The notes below the pieces were generated by a model. That model worked only from the letters and a program-made list of their open reading frames with translations. It was not told where the DNA came from and searched no databases. Of a stretch of DNA of 64,000 nucleotides, positions 1 to 10,417 are shown piece after piece (position 1 is the stretch's first letter; every line of letters begins with the position of its first letter). The DNA lies in contig CAJNOL010000412.1 in NCBI GenBank assembly GCA_905250125.1, positions 79,508 through 143,507 on the forward strand, given 5' to 3'. This DNA is from Rotaria sordida. Its lineage: Eukaryota; Rotifera; Eurotatoria; Philodinida; Philodinidae. The position numbers were made by a program, and so were the translations under genes.

Positions 1-192
1 TTCTTCATGTTGCAAGCTGTATTAATCTTCATAGAAATTACCGTGAAACTACCGATGGAGACAACGACTCCTGTGGGCAAGTTCATGGGATGGATATGGA
101 CAATGGGAGCGTTGCTTGTCACGTCACCGCTTTTTCTCGATCCATGGATTGAAGCTGGGTACTATATACGAATAAAAGAAAGATTTGGTTAA
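1..192 (+). CDS. C-terminal exon of a putative wax-synthase-like MBOAT acyltransferase (partial)
   Basis: The frame is open from the left edge to a TAA at 190-192, so this is the end of a gene that starts outside the window. The piece is hydrophobic, and its stretch reading W-T-M-G-A-L-L-V-T-S-P-L-F-L-D-P-W resembles the last membrane segment of wax-synthase-type MBOAT proteins, which often have a T-x-P-L-F-x-D-P motif near the C-terminus. Those enzymes transfer acyl groups to fatty alcohols or similar acceptors in the ER membrane. The catalytic His would lie upstream and is not visible. The family call rests on one short motif recalled from memory; an unrelated membrane protein or a pseudogene is possible. 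Confidence 0.4.
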   Translation, partial: FFMLQAVLIFIEITVKLPMETTTPVGKFMGWIWTMGALLVTSPLFLDPWIEAGYYIRIKERFG

Positions 193-901
193 TCATTTGC
201 AATATAGGAATTAGAATATCTGATACAATTTCACAATTATACAACGTATTTCTTGAATTATAATCGGACACATAACCAATTTTAAATTTTTGCCTTATTT
301 TAGTAAAAACTAACCACATAACGATACTAACGAGGGAACCACCCGAGGTGATAAAAAGCTTTTCGGTCAGGAATATGATGGTTAGGTAGGGCATAGCTAG
401 GAGTGATAAACCCCAAATTAGTTCGGGCGCAAGTTGCTTCTAGCGGGAGTTATGAATGTTTCAAGTTATTAACGGACATGACCTGGTTTGCTACAGAGTG
501 TTCGTTTTCTTGATGAAACAACAACATATTAGACTGAACTTTTTCTCATATCTATATTGATTGCTGACCTTGATCATTTCAAAATTCAATCACGAAAGGT
601 TATATAGCTAGAGAGAAAGAGAATTTGCAAGGGTTTTGTCTTAACTTTACAGCTTTTCATGTTTCACGACTTGATAAGCAATGAATCATTTAAGCTAATT
701 TTTCGACTTTATTACCGAGTTGCTCTGATCTATTTATTAAAGAAACGTAGCATCCTTCCTTTGCCTTTTTCATTGGTTTGAAAACAAGCTTATATAAATG
801 GTGTTAATTCTTATCTTTGTGTATGTTTGCGTGAATATTAGAAAAAAAGCACAAAAAGAATTAAAGGAGAATCATAAAAATGTGGTGTATGTTTATAGAA
901 G
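193..901. other. non-coding stretch with a dispersed repeat at 265-332
   Basis: No convincing gene is visible. Positions 265-332 resemble 13082-13144 in the same orientation, sharing TTATTTTAG, then AAAACTAAC and CATAACGATACTAA, so part of this stretch is a dispersed repeat. The rest is AT-rich and shows nothing I can name. Confidence 0.5.
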
Positions 902-1249
902 TCAGATACCATGAGTATGATAATTAACGAAGAAGTCATGTAAGCATAATATTTTGTTACAATAACTACATCGAATGAATGCAAATTGTTCGCAGGACGA
1001 TATGTCACAGTAGTCTTGTTTGAATTTAAAACATACTTCGGTGACTGTTTGAAATGGATCGGGGTCAATATCAGCATAGCCGCTTTTAAACCATGCGTAG
1101 CGGATCATTGGAGTAAACACTGGAGATGAGAGCTGGTTATGAATCAGAGACTGCAAACGAATGATATTGTTTCTTTGCGCAAGATAAAGTATTAGAAAAT
1201 TGAATGAACACATTATATAATGAATATCATAATTATCCCATTGCAGCAT
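902..1249 (-). pseudogene. coding-looking fragment with a Cys/His cluster near its C-terminus
   Basis: A 115-codon open frame ends at a stop at 902-904. The C-terminal third contains F-I-R-C-S-Y-C-N-K-I-L-C-L-H, a possible zinc-binding C-x2-C-x4-C-x-H arrangement, preceded by a Phe/Tyr/Trp-rich segment (R-Y-A-W-F-K-S-G-Y). Amino-acid use looks like real protein rather than random AT-rich sequence, and similar C-terminal C-x2-C/LC-x-H modules seem familiar from uncharacterised repeated invertebrate proteins. There is no clear upstream exon: a stop lies just before the first Met, and the only nearby acceptor-like site is weak. I call it a fragment or decayed gene of unknown function; it could also be the last exon of a gene whose 5' part I could not find. 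Confidence 0.35.
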
Positions 1250-3176
1250 CTGATCTCTTCAACAGACTATGTTTGGTTGTAGGAAAAAAAGCCATTAGAA
1301 TTTTCCAATAAGAACAGTATTTAAGATTGATGAAACTAATATTCGAAAGTACCTATGCTTATCTTTTATTCTTTCTTTGTCAAAAATAAACATTTTATTC
1401 AAATTTATCTGCCTCTTTTTTTATTTTCTAAATGAGAAAATATTCAGAAGTCTTCAGACCACTTTTTAACATTTTTTCTACCGACAGTTTGCATTCGACA
1501 TTCCTATCGTCAATATTTTTACTTTCAACGTTTGTAGTATTTCTTTTTTCTTTTTAACTTTGTTTTGCCGACGTTTTTAGTTACAACTAAAGTTTAGACA
1601 ATCTCACCATATTTGTAAACTGAGTATTTTTTTGAAAAAAACCAGAGTCATCAAGAAAAATTTATTTTGAAAACCGCGCGGGGGAGCGACAGCCCTATCT
1701 TTCGCAGATCTGGCCGGTCCATGATAGACTGCGAACCTCTCCAGCCTACCTATGCCTGTCATTCGTTTTCATCGGTCTGGTCTGTCTGTTGTGACCTGTG
1801 TGCATTTCTTAGCATTAATCTTATAATAAAAATTGAGTGAAAGCAGAAAATCGTTTTTTTAAAAGCAAAAAAATTGTGTGTATGAACAAGAACCTGATTA
1901 AATGAAAGATCTGTGGGTTTAATACAATATGTAACTGTCGAACAAAAACAAAAAAACAAAATATTAACAGCTAGGAAAATTTTTCATTTTTAATTAAAAA
2001 TCTTTTAAATGATTTTTTATGAACTAATTGAAGAAGATACATCGCATTTGGACATATTACAATAAGCAGAATATGAATATGAAATAATAAAGATTGATAA
2101 ACAATTTCTATAAAATTATAATAATAAATATATAAAATTTGAAAAGAATAACGTTCTAAAATGAATAAATAAATTAAATCAATAAAATGATCAATGAATA
2201 GTATAGTTAGATTCTATTATTATAGATCATTCTATACAGACCAAGTGATAAAAAAAATCATTTCTTATTTTTCAGAAGCAAAAGATTCTTCGTGCTATAT
2301 TTTATACTTGTATTTTCATTATAAGAAAAAAAAGAAATTTTTAAAGAAAATTTAAAAAAATATGATATGTACATAGCTTGTCTATTTTAAGAAGTCTGTT
2401 TGAATTATAATAAAATGAAAAAAAATTAAAGGTTGTGTCATTTTTAGGTAGACAAATAGAGACTTACAGATTTGATGACTTGTTTGAACCTCTGGTAAAC
2501 ATTCTTTCCTAAAACAGAAGGTCATCCTATTTTAAAGGACTATTTCTATTAGAAAGTCATGTATTAATCAATTTATTAAAAAAAAAAATAACGTAATTTT
2601 TTGATATCGAATATTGAAGTTCTTTATATTACTATTATTTGTAGTATAACCTTATTTGATAATGGTAGATTTTTTTTTGTTTGTGAAAATTATTTTAAAA
2701 AAAAGTTAAAATTATTAATATTTATTATAAGTGTTTAAAACTTTCTTAATAAGGATTGAAACTTGACATCAAAAGAAACATGAAAAACGTCGAATATCTA
2801 GAGACATAATATAATACTATAGTCTTTCATATTGTAAGAGAAAAATTTATTAATATATTATTGATATTGTGTGTTCTTATTTGAAAATCTATTTTATTCT
2901 TCAATTTTCAAACATATTTATTATAATGATTTTTATTTTATTATCATATAATATGTGACTAATATATAATTGCATCTCTTGAATTGGTTTTTTTTTATAT
3001 ATTATTCCATGAATATTGTTAGTTTTTCTCGTCTCTCTCTCTCTATATATATATAAATGTTATTCTACGCACATGTTTTCCTTTTCTTCATTAGTTAATT
3101 CTTGATCACATGATTCGTTTTTTTCTCAGAAATAAAATAAATTATAGAGAAAAAAATTCAAATAAGTTTGATGACA
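1250..3176. other. AT-rich intergenic DNA with one GC-rich patch
   Basis: No gene is recognised. The patch at about 1670-1760 is much richer in G and C than its surroundings (it begins CCGCGCGGGGGAGCGACAG). It does not fold by eye into a tRNA and has no convincing pol III boxes. The rest is AT-rich with long A and T runs and short TA and TC microsatellites near 3030-3055. Confidence 0.45.
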
Positions 3177-4304
3177 ATGAATAAAGAAAAAAATAAATTG
3201 AAAAAGTGAGTTATGTAAAAATCTATTTTATTTTGTAATTCTTATTTTTTTTTTATTTCATCTAGACTTCTTCTTGAACATGTGCCAAATGAAATATTCT
3301 TTGAAATATTTGAATATATGGAATTTTATGAAGTTTATTATGGATTTTATCACCTTAACAAACGTTTTAAAAATTTAATAATGGATTCAAAATTTTTAAG
3401 TAAAATAAATATTCCATATATATCAAAATTAAATTTTGAACTTTTTTACCAAAACATAATTATTAAAAACGAACATCATATTAAAATATTAATTTTATTA
3501 AATATATTTCTAAATGATATTATTTTATCATCATTTGATTTTAGTTTAAAATTTATTAATTTGAAAATTTTAATTATCAATCATATAAATGAAAATATTT
3601 TTGATAAAATTTTTGATGAATTAAAATGTTTATATGGTTTAAATTCATTAACAATTAAATTTAATGAATCGATTGAAAATTTAAATAAAATATTTTCTAA
3701 AATAATATCATTATCAAAATTAAAATATTTTAAAATAAAATATCAAACAATAAAGGATCAAAATCAATTAATTAATTATTTTAATAAATATAATTATAGT
3801 AAAATTGAATATTTAATTATTGAAGGTAATCTTTCAATTAATTCATTAAATAATTTATTATATTATTTTTCAAAACTTCATCATTTATCAATTAATTATC
3901 TTTTTTATTCTCATCATGATATTCAATTATATTCTTCTATTCAATTAAAAAATTTAAAATATGTTTCATTAAAAATTTATTTAATTAAATTTAATCAATT
4001 TGAAAAAATTATAAAAAATTTATTTTATCATGTTGAAATCTTCAAAATTTCAACACACTATGATGAAAAATATTTAGATGCAAAAAAATGGGAATATTTG
4101 ATTACGTCTTATATGCCAAAATTACGTATTTTTGATATAAATCATGATGGATTTATATCAGAAAATGAACTAACATATCATGATGTAATTAATCAATTTA
4201 AATCATCATTTTGGATGGAAAAAAAATGGTTTTTTAAACATGAACATAATTGGCTCGAACGTTTAAATAGTGGTGTTTTTTATTCAACACAACCATATAG
4301 GTAA
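3177..4304 (+). CDS. F-box / leucine-rich-type protein
   Basis: The predicted gene has two exons, 3177-3205 and 3266-4304, separated by a 60-bp GT..AG intron (donor GTGAGT at 3206, acceptor TCTAG ending at 3265). Joining them gives an N-terminus of MNKEKNKLKK followed by LLLEHVPNEIFFEIFEYM, a typical F-box, continuing through Y-G-F-Y-H-L-N-K-R-F-K-N-L. F-box proteins bind Skp1 and present substrates to SCF ubiquitin ligases. The remaining ~300 residues are rich in Leu, Ile and Asn and look like degenerate leucine-rich repeats, the usual form of the large bdelloid F-box family. The protein is about 355 aa. The stop at 4302-4304 overlaps a possible donor (AG|GTAAAA), so a further short exon cannot be excluded. 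The substrate is unknown. Confidence 0.7.
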
Positions 4305-5336
4305 AAAATGAGATTTTTCATTTTCATTAGTTATAATTTTGTTAATGAAGTTAGCAACAGTTAGAGACATACAAGAGATGACTAATCTGTTTTACATCGT
4401 TTAAACAGGTTAACAAAGTCATAGGATAGATTGCAAGCTACAAAAATATTGTATCCTGAAGTGGTAGAAAAAAGTTTATCAACAGCTTTGTTTTCTTAAT
4501 ATTTTGTTACGAACAACCTGTTGGAAATATCTAAACAGTGATTTTGATGGAACTCAAAGCGATCTATGTGACTCAGGTGTGAAAAATTCTTAGAGTATGG
4601 ATATTTTAACTATTATTAGGTAAAAATGTTTTCTTCAGCGGAAAGTAATTTAGCATCATGCTTATCTCCTTGAAACATAAGGTCTGTACGAAAAATCTCA
4701 AAATTTTCTAAATCAATTCATTTCTTTAGATCTTCTAATTGTCAGTGTCGTTCTTTCATATATTCTCTCTTATTCAAAATATTATTCAGATGTTCGAATT
4801 CTGATATCTATTTTCACTTTAATTAAAAAGCAGATTGTAGAATGCAACAATTTTGCTATCTGTAACTTGCTCTGTAAAATATTTCGTGACTATTATTTCT
4901 ACTCGATAAAAACTAGAGAAATTTTTTTTTCTATATTTTAATGCAAGATTTTGTTTTCATTAAAATACAGATGTTATGTTTTTACTAATGACGAAAATTA
5001 ACTAGAAATAAATAAGATATAATCAAACGTCTTGATTCGAATTTAGAATATTTAATACTGAGGATGTCAAGGTGAGAATGAGAGCAAAGATCCTACAGTT
5101 TCCACAAGCTAATGTAAAGATGAGAATGAAGATCTCATAGTCCCAGTAGATAATATGAGAGTGATGGAGAGAGTAGAAAACATAAGACTGAGAGTGGAAA
5201 ATTAAGTCCAATTTTACACAATCTCAGCAAGAACATTTTCAAGATACATCTATAAATTAAAATTCAAATATTCAAATTATAAATTTTTAAATAGTTGAAA
5301 AGTTGTAGAAGATAAATTTAGGGTTTAAAACTCGAA
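4305..5336. other. intergenic, no gene seen
   Basis: AT-rich sequence downstream of the F-box gene. Short open frames are present on both strands but none has coding-like composition or a recognisable domain. Confidence 0.5.
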
Positions 5337-6185
5337 GCTTTAAGAAACTTTCTCTCTATATAGTCTGATAGAGAAAACAATGCTCCATTTTTCTATGCTT
5401 GAGAATCAAACTTCACCCAATATCATAGTAATAAAATCTCGATAAGATCTGTTTTTGTATTATGTATAACGGATGTACTAATGCCTCTTTACAAAAAAGG
5501 GCAGATGAATATTTTTTGAATAACTTTTGATAAGAACAAAATAGAGAGCTGGAGTTTTCATCGATGGACATAGGAGATGAAGATTCTTCGAATCATATAT
5601 TATACATTTTATTCACATGATTTTTTTAAGGTTTTCAATTGATCTCTCTGAAAACAAATCTAGCTCATGAGATATTTATAGCGAACTTTCAGTTGTTAGA
5701 CATATATTCAAACAGCCAATGGTAGCTCTGGAAGACTACACGAGGTTTAGATGTTTACAATCAATTATACAGGAGTTATAAGTATTAAAGTCAAAGCTCT
5801 AAGTGATGTTTCTAGCAATTTCTGTGAGAAAGATTTTTTTTTTGTCTTTTCTTTTTGATAAAAAAAAACAATTTTTCCTTATTTAGAAAATTGATAAAAC
5901 AAACTTCAAACAACATACTAGGAAAACGTATTATATACGATTCGATAGATCTTCATCTCCTCTTTTGAATGATGAAAACTACAGGTCTCTATCTTGTTCT
6001 TATCAAAAGTTATTCAAAAAATATCCACTAAATAGGCATCTAATATAACCGTTCCATATGACAAAAAGACAGATTTTATCGAGATTTTATTATTATGATA
6101 TTAGGTGAAGTATGATCTTCAAGTATAGAAAAACAGAGCATTGTTTTCTCTATCAGACTATATAGAGAGAAAGTTTCTTAAAGTT
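5337..6185. repeat. foldback (long inverted repeat) element, family A copy 1
   Basis: The left arm begins TTTAAGAAACTTTCTCTCTA near 5339. Its reverse complement ends the right arm at about 6185 (TAGAGAGAAAGTTTCTTAAA). Pairing continues inward over roughly 250 bp per arm: the left-arm run through TAACTTTTGATAAGAACA near 5520 matches TGTTCTTATCAAAAGTTA near 6000. The arms differ at scattered positions. The loop, about 5650-5920, has no coding capacity. The internal motif (AACTTTTGA ... GAGCTGGAGTTTTCATCG) is shared with the foldback at 12494-13092. A non-autonomous DNA transposon or foldback element is the simplest reading. Confidence 0.75.
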
Positions 6186-6330
6186 TATCATATGGTATTA
6201 AAGTGTCACTGCCATTACTTTTGGATTGCCCTAAGTAGATGTTACAATGTATATAAAAAAAGAAATTTCAATGTTGAAATGCTTTGTTACAATAATATAT
6301 GAACAGACTACCAGTGTCGAAAATATATAT

Positions 6331-6890
6331 AGGGTGTCCGGAAAGTCCTTAGAGTTACAAAAATTTGGATATCTCCATTATGGTTGCACTGAACGAGCTC
6401 ATTTTTCTAACAAAGATTGAGGCATGTTCACACTCCAAATTCATATGGACAAGGGTATTGAGAATCTTTGTTAAGTACCACTATTGACCTCAACAAGAAA
6501 ATTTTACTGTTTCACAGTTAGGAAAACAAACATTACACAGGATAGGGCAAAAGACATTTTATTAAAAGACAATTGACTCTCTTCATTATAGCTTGAGCGA
6601 ACCAACTGATATTTTTACCCAGGATAGAGGTATATCCACACTCCAAATCCATACTGACAAAGTTAGTGAGAACCTTTGTTAAGTATATGGTTTTTCTTCC
6701 TCTCTGTGGAACAGTAAAATTTTCTTGTTAAGGTCAATAGTGATACTTAACAAAGATTCTCAATACTCTTGTCCATATGGATTTGGAGTGTGAACGTGCC
6801 TCAATCTTTGTTAAAAAAATGAGCTCGTTTGGTTGAGCCGTAAAGGAGATATGAAAATTTTCCTAACTCTAAGGACTTTCCGGACACCCT
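6331..6890. mobile_element. mariner-like MITE with long inverted arms
   Basis: The terminal inverted repeats are AGGGTGTCCGGAAAGTCC at 6331-6348 and its reverse complement ending at 6890, lying within TATAT / ATATA, which fits a TA target duplication. The arms pair well past the termini: GAGGCATGTTCACACTCC near 6418 matches GGAGTGTGAACGTGCCTC near 6785, and GTTAAGTACCACTATTGACC near 6470 matches inverted near 6740. The 560-bp element is thus almost fully palindromic. It encodes no transposase and would need one in trans. The TA flanks and the 5' AGGGTG-type end suggest the Tc1/mariner superfamily; this is inferred from the ends only. Confidence 0.75.
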
Positions 6891-7162
6891 ATATATTGTT
6901 GAATAAAAAAAAGAAAAGAAAAACAGTAATTTTGAACAAATGAATACGTTTTAAAAAAATTTTCCAAAGTAAACATCTAGGGTGAGGGACTTCAGCAAAA
7001 AAAACGGATATTTTTGGATAGAGAGAGGAGACTCGAAAATGTCACTTTTTTTCAAGGATATTATTGATGAAGTTCTGATAATCCGTAGAAATAAATTAAC
7101 ATTAACTTAATTTTTTCTTTTTGTTTTTTTTTATTTTTTTTCGAAGAAAAGATTATATATTT

Positions 7163-7320
7163 GGGGTGGGTGTGGGTGTGGGTGTGTGGGCGGGTGTGGG
7201 TGTGGGTGTGGGCGGGTGTGGGTGTGGGCGGGTGTGGGTGTGGGTGTGAGTGTGAGTGTGGGTGTGGGTTTCTTCTCTTCTCTCATACCTACACCCACCC
7301 CCACAACCCACACCCACCCC
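7163..7320. repeat. interstitial telomere-type repeats in head-to-head orientation
   Basis: Positions 7163-7269 are a TGTGGG/GGGTGT array with variants TGTGGGCGGG and TGTGAG. A non-repeat spacer of about 19 bp follows (7270-7288), then 7289-7320 is the opposite strand (CACCC/CCCACA units). TGTGGG is, as I recall, the telomere repeat of bdelloid rotifers. G-rich then C-rich on one strand is the order expected where two chromosome ends are joined. The right array abuts a truncated gene directly. Simple repeat slippage with a local inversion is the alternative. Confidence 0.8.
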
Positions 7321-7829
7321 TTGAACTATTTGATGATTCATTAGTAGATATACTTAGTCGTATTGTTCCATTAAGTCAACTTACCAAATTAATTATTAAA
7401 AAGTTTAATCTTGATCTTAATGAAATGATTGATATACTATATAGTACAAGTGAATTACAAATATTTAAATGTGATTTTTTATCCCTTGATAATTTTAATT
7501 CAATTGAAACTGGAAAACATCATGCTTTTGAACATGTATTAGAAAAAAATAAAATTAAAATGTTGCATCTTCGTTCCAATTGTACATCAGAAAAACTTCG
7601 ATTAGTTATTGATTTATTCCATGAAATAAAACATTTAACAATAGGAATACAATGTACACAAATGATAGAAACAACTAAATATTTATTATCATACAAACAT
7701 AAATTACGTCATTTATTCTTTTTATGTATTTCAGATATTTCTGAGGTATATATAAAAAATTTAATTAACATGATTGAAAAAGAAAAATTAGTGATTACTT
7801 TATTAAATTTATTAAATAGATGTGCATAA
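7321..7829 (+). pseudogene. 5'-truncated F-box-family leucine-rich fragment
   Basis: The coding frame begins exactly where the CCCACA repeats end and runs for about 168 codons. It contains L-S-Q-L-T-K-L-I-I and M-I-D-I-L-Y-S-T-S-E-L-Q-I-F-K-C, leucine-rich stretches like those in bdelloid F-box proteins, and resembles the downstream half of such a protein; the F-box itself is missing. Near the C-terminus the frame goes out of register at I-E-K-E-K-L: the +1 frame then reads D-Y-F-I-K-F-I-K before a stop. So it is damaged at both ends and is best seen as a pseudogene left at a broken or healed chromosome end. A reading frame formally continues upstream through the telomere repeats, but that part is only translated repeat. 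Confidence 0.7.
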
Positions 7830-8348
7830 ATCTTGTGATTATTTTTTTTTTTGACTATTTTACATTATTTTTTTTCGTTTTAATAACATATGATATTTTC
7901 TGATGAAGAAAAGTGATCTTTAAATTTGAAGTTTATGGAGGTCTAGGTTTTTTTATATCGAAAAACTATCTCAAAACTTAAATCCTCTATTTTTGACTAT
8001 TTAAATAGATACTCTTGACCATATTAAGGGGCTTCTCCTTTTCCCGACTCAAAATTTTCAGATTTTTTGTTTTCTATTTTTTGTCGTAAATATTTAGATT
8101 TAAATGACCTCTATCTAGTGAATAAATTTTCCGAACCGAAAACGTACATTCTATATATAAAAAAAAAATTTATAAAATATCCTGAACGAAAAACCAAGAA
8201 ATCTCAATTTTTTTGCTTTTTTTTCTCAAAACTAGATTTTTGAACAAAAAAAATGAAGTCTTTCCTCCTTTTCTCTTCTGCAGTACGATCGATCGGATTC
8301 AAAGTGTTTTTTGTTTTCAATAAGTAGTTTGATCAAAGTGGGGTGTGT
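7830..8348. other. intergenic, no gene seen
   Basis: AT-rich sequence between the F-box pseudogene and a terminal-inverted-repeat element. Nothing recognisable was found on either strand. Confidence 0.5.
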
Positions 8349-9597
8349 TAGTGGCGTAGCCAGGAAAAAATTACAGAGGAGCAATGCACCCATCAAGAAT
8401 TTTTGTAGTGGATGAAAATTTGTTATCCTATCATAGATGTTCGAAGGCAATGCAGATTAGAGGTGGAGAAAAAATAAAGTCAATAAAGGATTGCGCATCA
8501 GAACAAGCTCTAATCCTTCTAGTAGCCCGAAATCCAAGAAGATCTTGTTGTTTCCAACTGAATTTTATGCAAAGATACTTGCGTTCGATAAACTCCGTAA
8601 ATTAAAAAACAATTCTAAATAGTTTTTCGTGAAGCTCACACTTTTGCAGGATTAGGGCAAAATTTCTTTTTGTTGTAAGTTTTCCCAGACAGACAGAGCA
8701 CTCAAAAAGGCTCGGATTTTATGAACCAAGAGAACAAGCTATTGAACTCTCTTGTTAATGTCGATTTCGCCGAGACTTTCCATAAAGCAGCAGCTTTTGT
8801 CGACATTTTCTCATTGATTTTGGTGTTTTAGAAGAAATTTTCATAAAAAGTATGTGGGAATTCAGTGAAAACTGCTATTTTATCCGAAAACTTCGGCAAA
8901 AGTGACCTCGACAAAAGATGCTGAATAGTTTGTTCTATTTATTGATAACATTCGTGCTTTTTCGAGATTTCTGCCTGCCTGGATTTTGGAGAGAAGCATC
9001 GCTAGATAAAACTTACAAAAATTTATCAGTACTTTTGTCACCGAAGCCAGCCACTTTGACCATGAGTTTCCAAGAAAAGAAACTTTTCGGAAAGACAAAA
9101 TGTCTTAGCAACCAATTTACAAGAAGTTACGCAATTAGAAATATTCAAACTTATTATTTATAGGTCTCACTCTCACAAAAAAAGTAGTATTTTTTGAAAA
9201 CGAAATATAGAAACTTTTTGGAACATTAAGCAATACCACAGATATCCATCATGCAAAGTTGATGGAGTTGTTTACCAAGTATGCATAATAAAAATCGAGT
9301 TATATGCAGTTGAAAATCTAGTAATTATTTAAAAAGTGACCATTTTCACAGAATCAAAGGTTTTTAAATTTCCTGGTGTTAGCACTTCTGCCGCCGAAGG
9401 CGGCCACACTCACGATGATTATTGGAAAATGAAGTCTCTATTTCCCTCTCGCATAAAGTCACATTTTCTATAAGACCACCACCACAGTATCTCTTAGTGA
9501 AAATAGAGAAGAACTCGCCATTTTCCGCTAAAAAAATTTACAGAGGGGAGCAAAAACATTTACAGCGGGCATTGCACTCCCGGTGGCTACGTCACTA
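8349..9597. mobile_element. 1.25-kb terminal-inverted-repeat element, non-autonomous
   Basis: The left end reads TAGTGGCGTAGCCA at 8349 and the right end reads TGGCTACGTCACTA, ending at 9597: an inverted match with one difference. Subterminal sequence is also shared, ATTACAGAGGAGCAATGCAC on the left against TTTACAGAGGGGAGCAAAAA and GCATTGCACTCC on the right. Short open frames inside (for example 8384-8605 and 8918-9163) resemble no transposase I know. Ends of the GTGGCGTAGCCA type occur on many animal DNA transposons, but I cannot assign a superfamily because no clear target duplication is visible. Confidence 0.6.
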
Positions 9598-10112
9598 GGT
9601 TGTGTCTTTTTTTTTTCTTTCTTGAAAATATTATTCCTATGAAATATGATAGCTTTTGGAACACAAGCACCATTAAAAAAACACGTTTTTTGATAATGCC
9701 TTCACTATTTTGTCTCTCTTGAGCGCTAAGAACGGTGTTTTTCAAAGAAAAAAAAGAATACCCCGATTTTATCCTACTTGCCACAAAAAAGAATTCAGCT
9801 CAGAAGGACGATGTGTAAAAGAGGGGATGGTAAGAGTCAAAATCGGCCCCTTGTTGGAAATCAATTTCATCCGTCCAATTTTGTTGCTCTAGTTGGGAAA
9901 ACTTGTTTAATATTAAAATTAGTCAATTATATCCAATTCTACCTGTGTCCCAAGCGATTAAGTCATATCCACAATATCAAGGGTATATAGGGTAAAGATG
10001 TGCATGATTATGCAGGCTTCTTTCGTGAATATCTTACTTATTCAACTCTTTATATCAGGCAATTTATATCTTGAAACAAAGCTCTTTTCTCTCCTAATCC
10101 AATGATATAAAG
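9598..10112. other. intergenic, no gene seen
   Basis: Two overlapping short open frames near 9710-9990 lack coding-like composition and recognisable motifs. No RNA gene is seen. Confidence 0.45.
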
Positions 10113-10417
10113 ATATGTGGGGAAAAAAGTGGGAAAGTATACTATATCCCTTGAATACTACCTGCAGTAAGCCTTTATGAGTGGAATGAGTACATAGTAC
10201 AGAAGTTCTTGTTAGTGAAAGTGCACGGATCCAGCCTGAATTATATATGAATCGATAGCTCTGATCAAGATCTATCATTTGATGCTAAAAAATATTGGAA
10301 AAAAAGTAGGTGAGCATATCATATCCCCTGAATATTATGAAATACTACCTACAATAAGTCCTTTGTGAGTGGAAGGAGTACATAGTACAGAAGTTCTTGC
10401 TAGTGAAAGTGCATGGA
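10113..10417. repeat. pair of ~120-bp direct repeats
   Basis: 10113-10231 and 10295-10417 are imperfect direct copies. Both contain GTACATAGTACAGAAGTTCT, then TAGTGAAAGTGCA, and a TATCCC-TGAATA segment upstream. The copies differ by substitutions and by a small insertion (GAAATACTACC) in the second. The sequence just after the second copy (GTCGGGTCCGACCC) is a short GC-rich palindrome similar to GGGTC-rich patches at about 34615 and 37930. The class is unknown. Confidence 0.65.

Noticed and set aside
1670..1760. GC-rich patch as a tRNA, 5S or SINE head
   Set aside because: No cloverleaf, no convincing A and B boxes and no repeat partner visible in the window.
7161..7320. Open reading frames on both strands through the TGTGGG/CCCACA array
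   Set aside because: They are translations of a simple repeat (Gly-Val-Trp, Pro-Thr-His strings) and have no coding signal.
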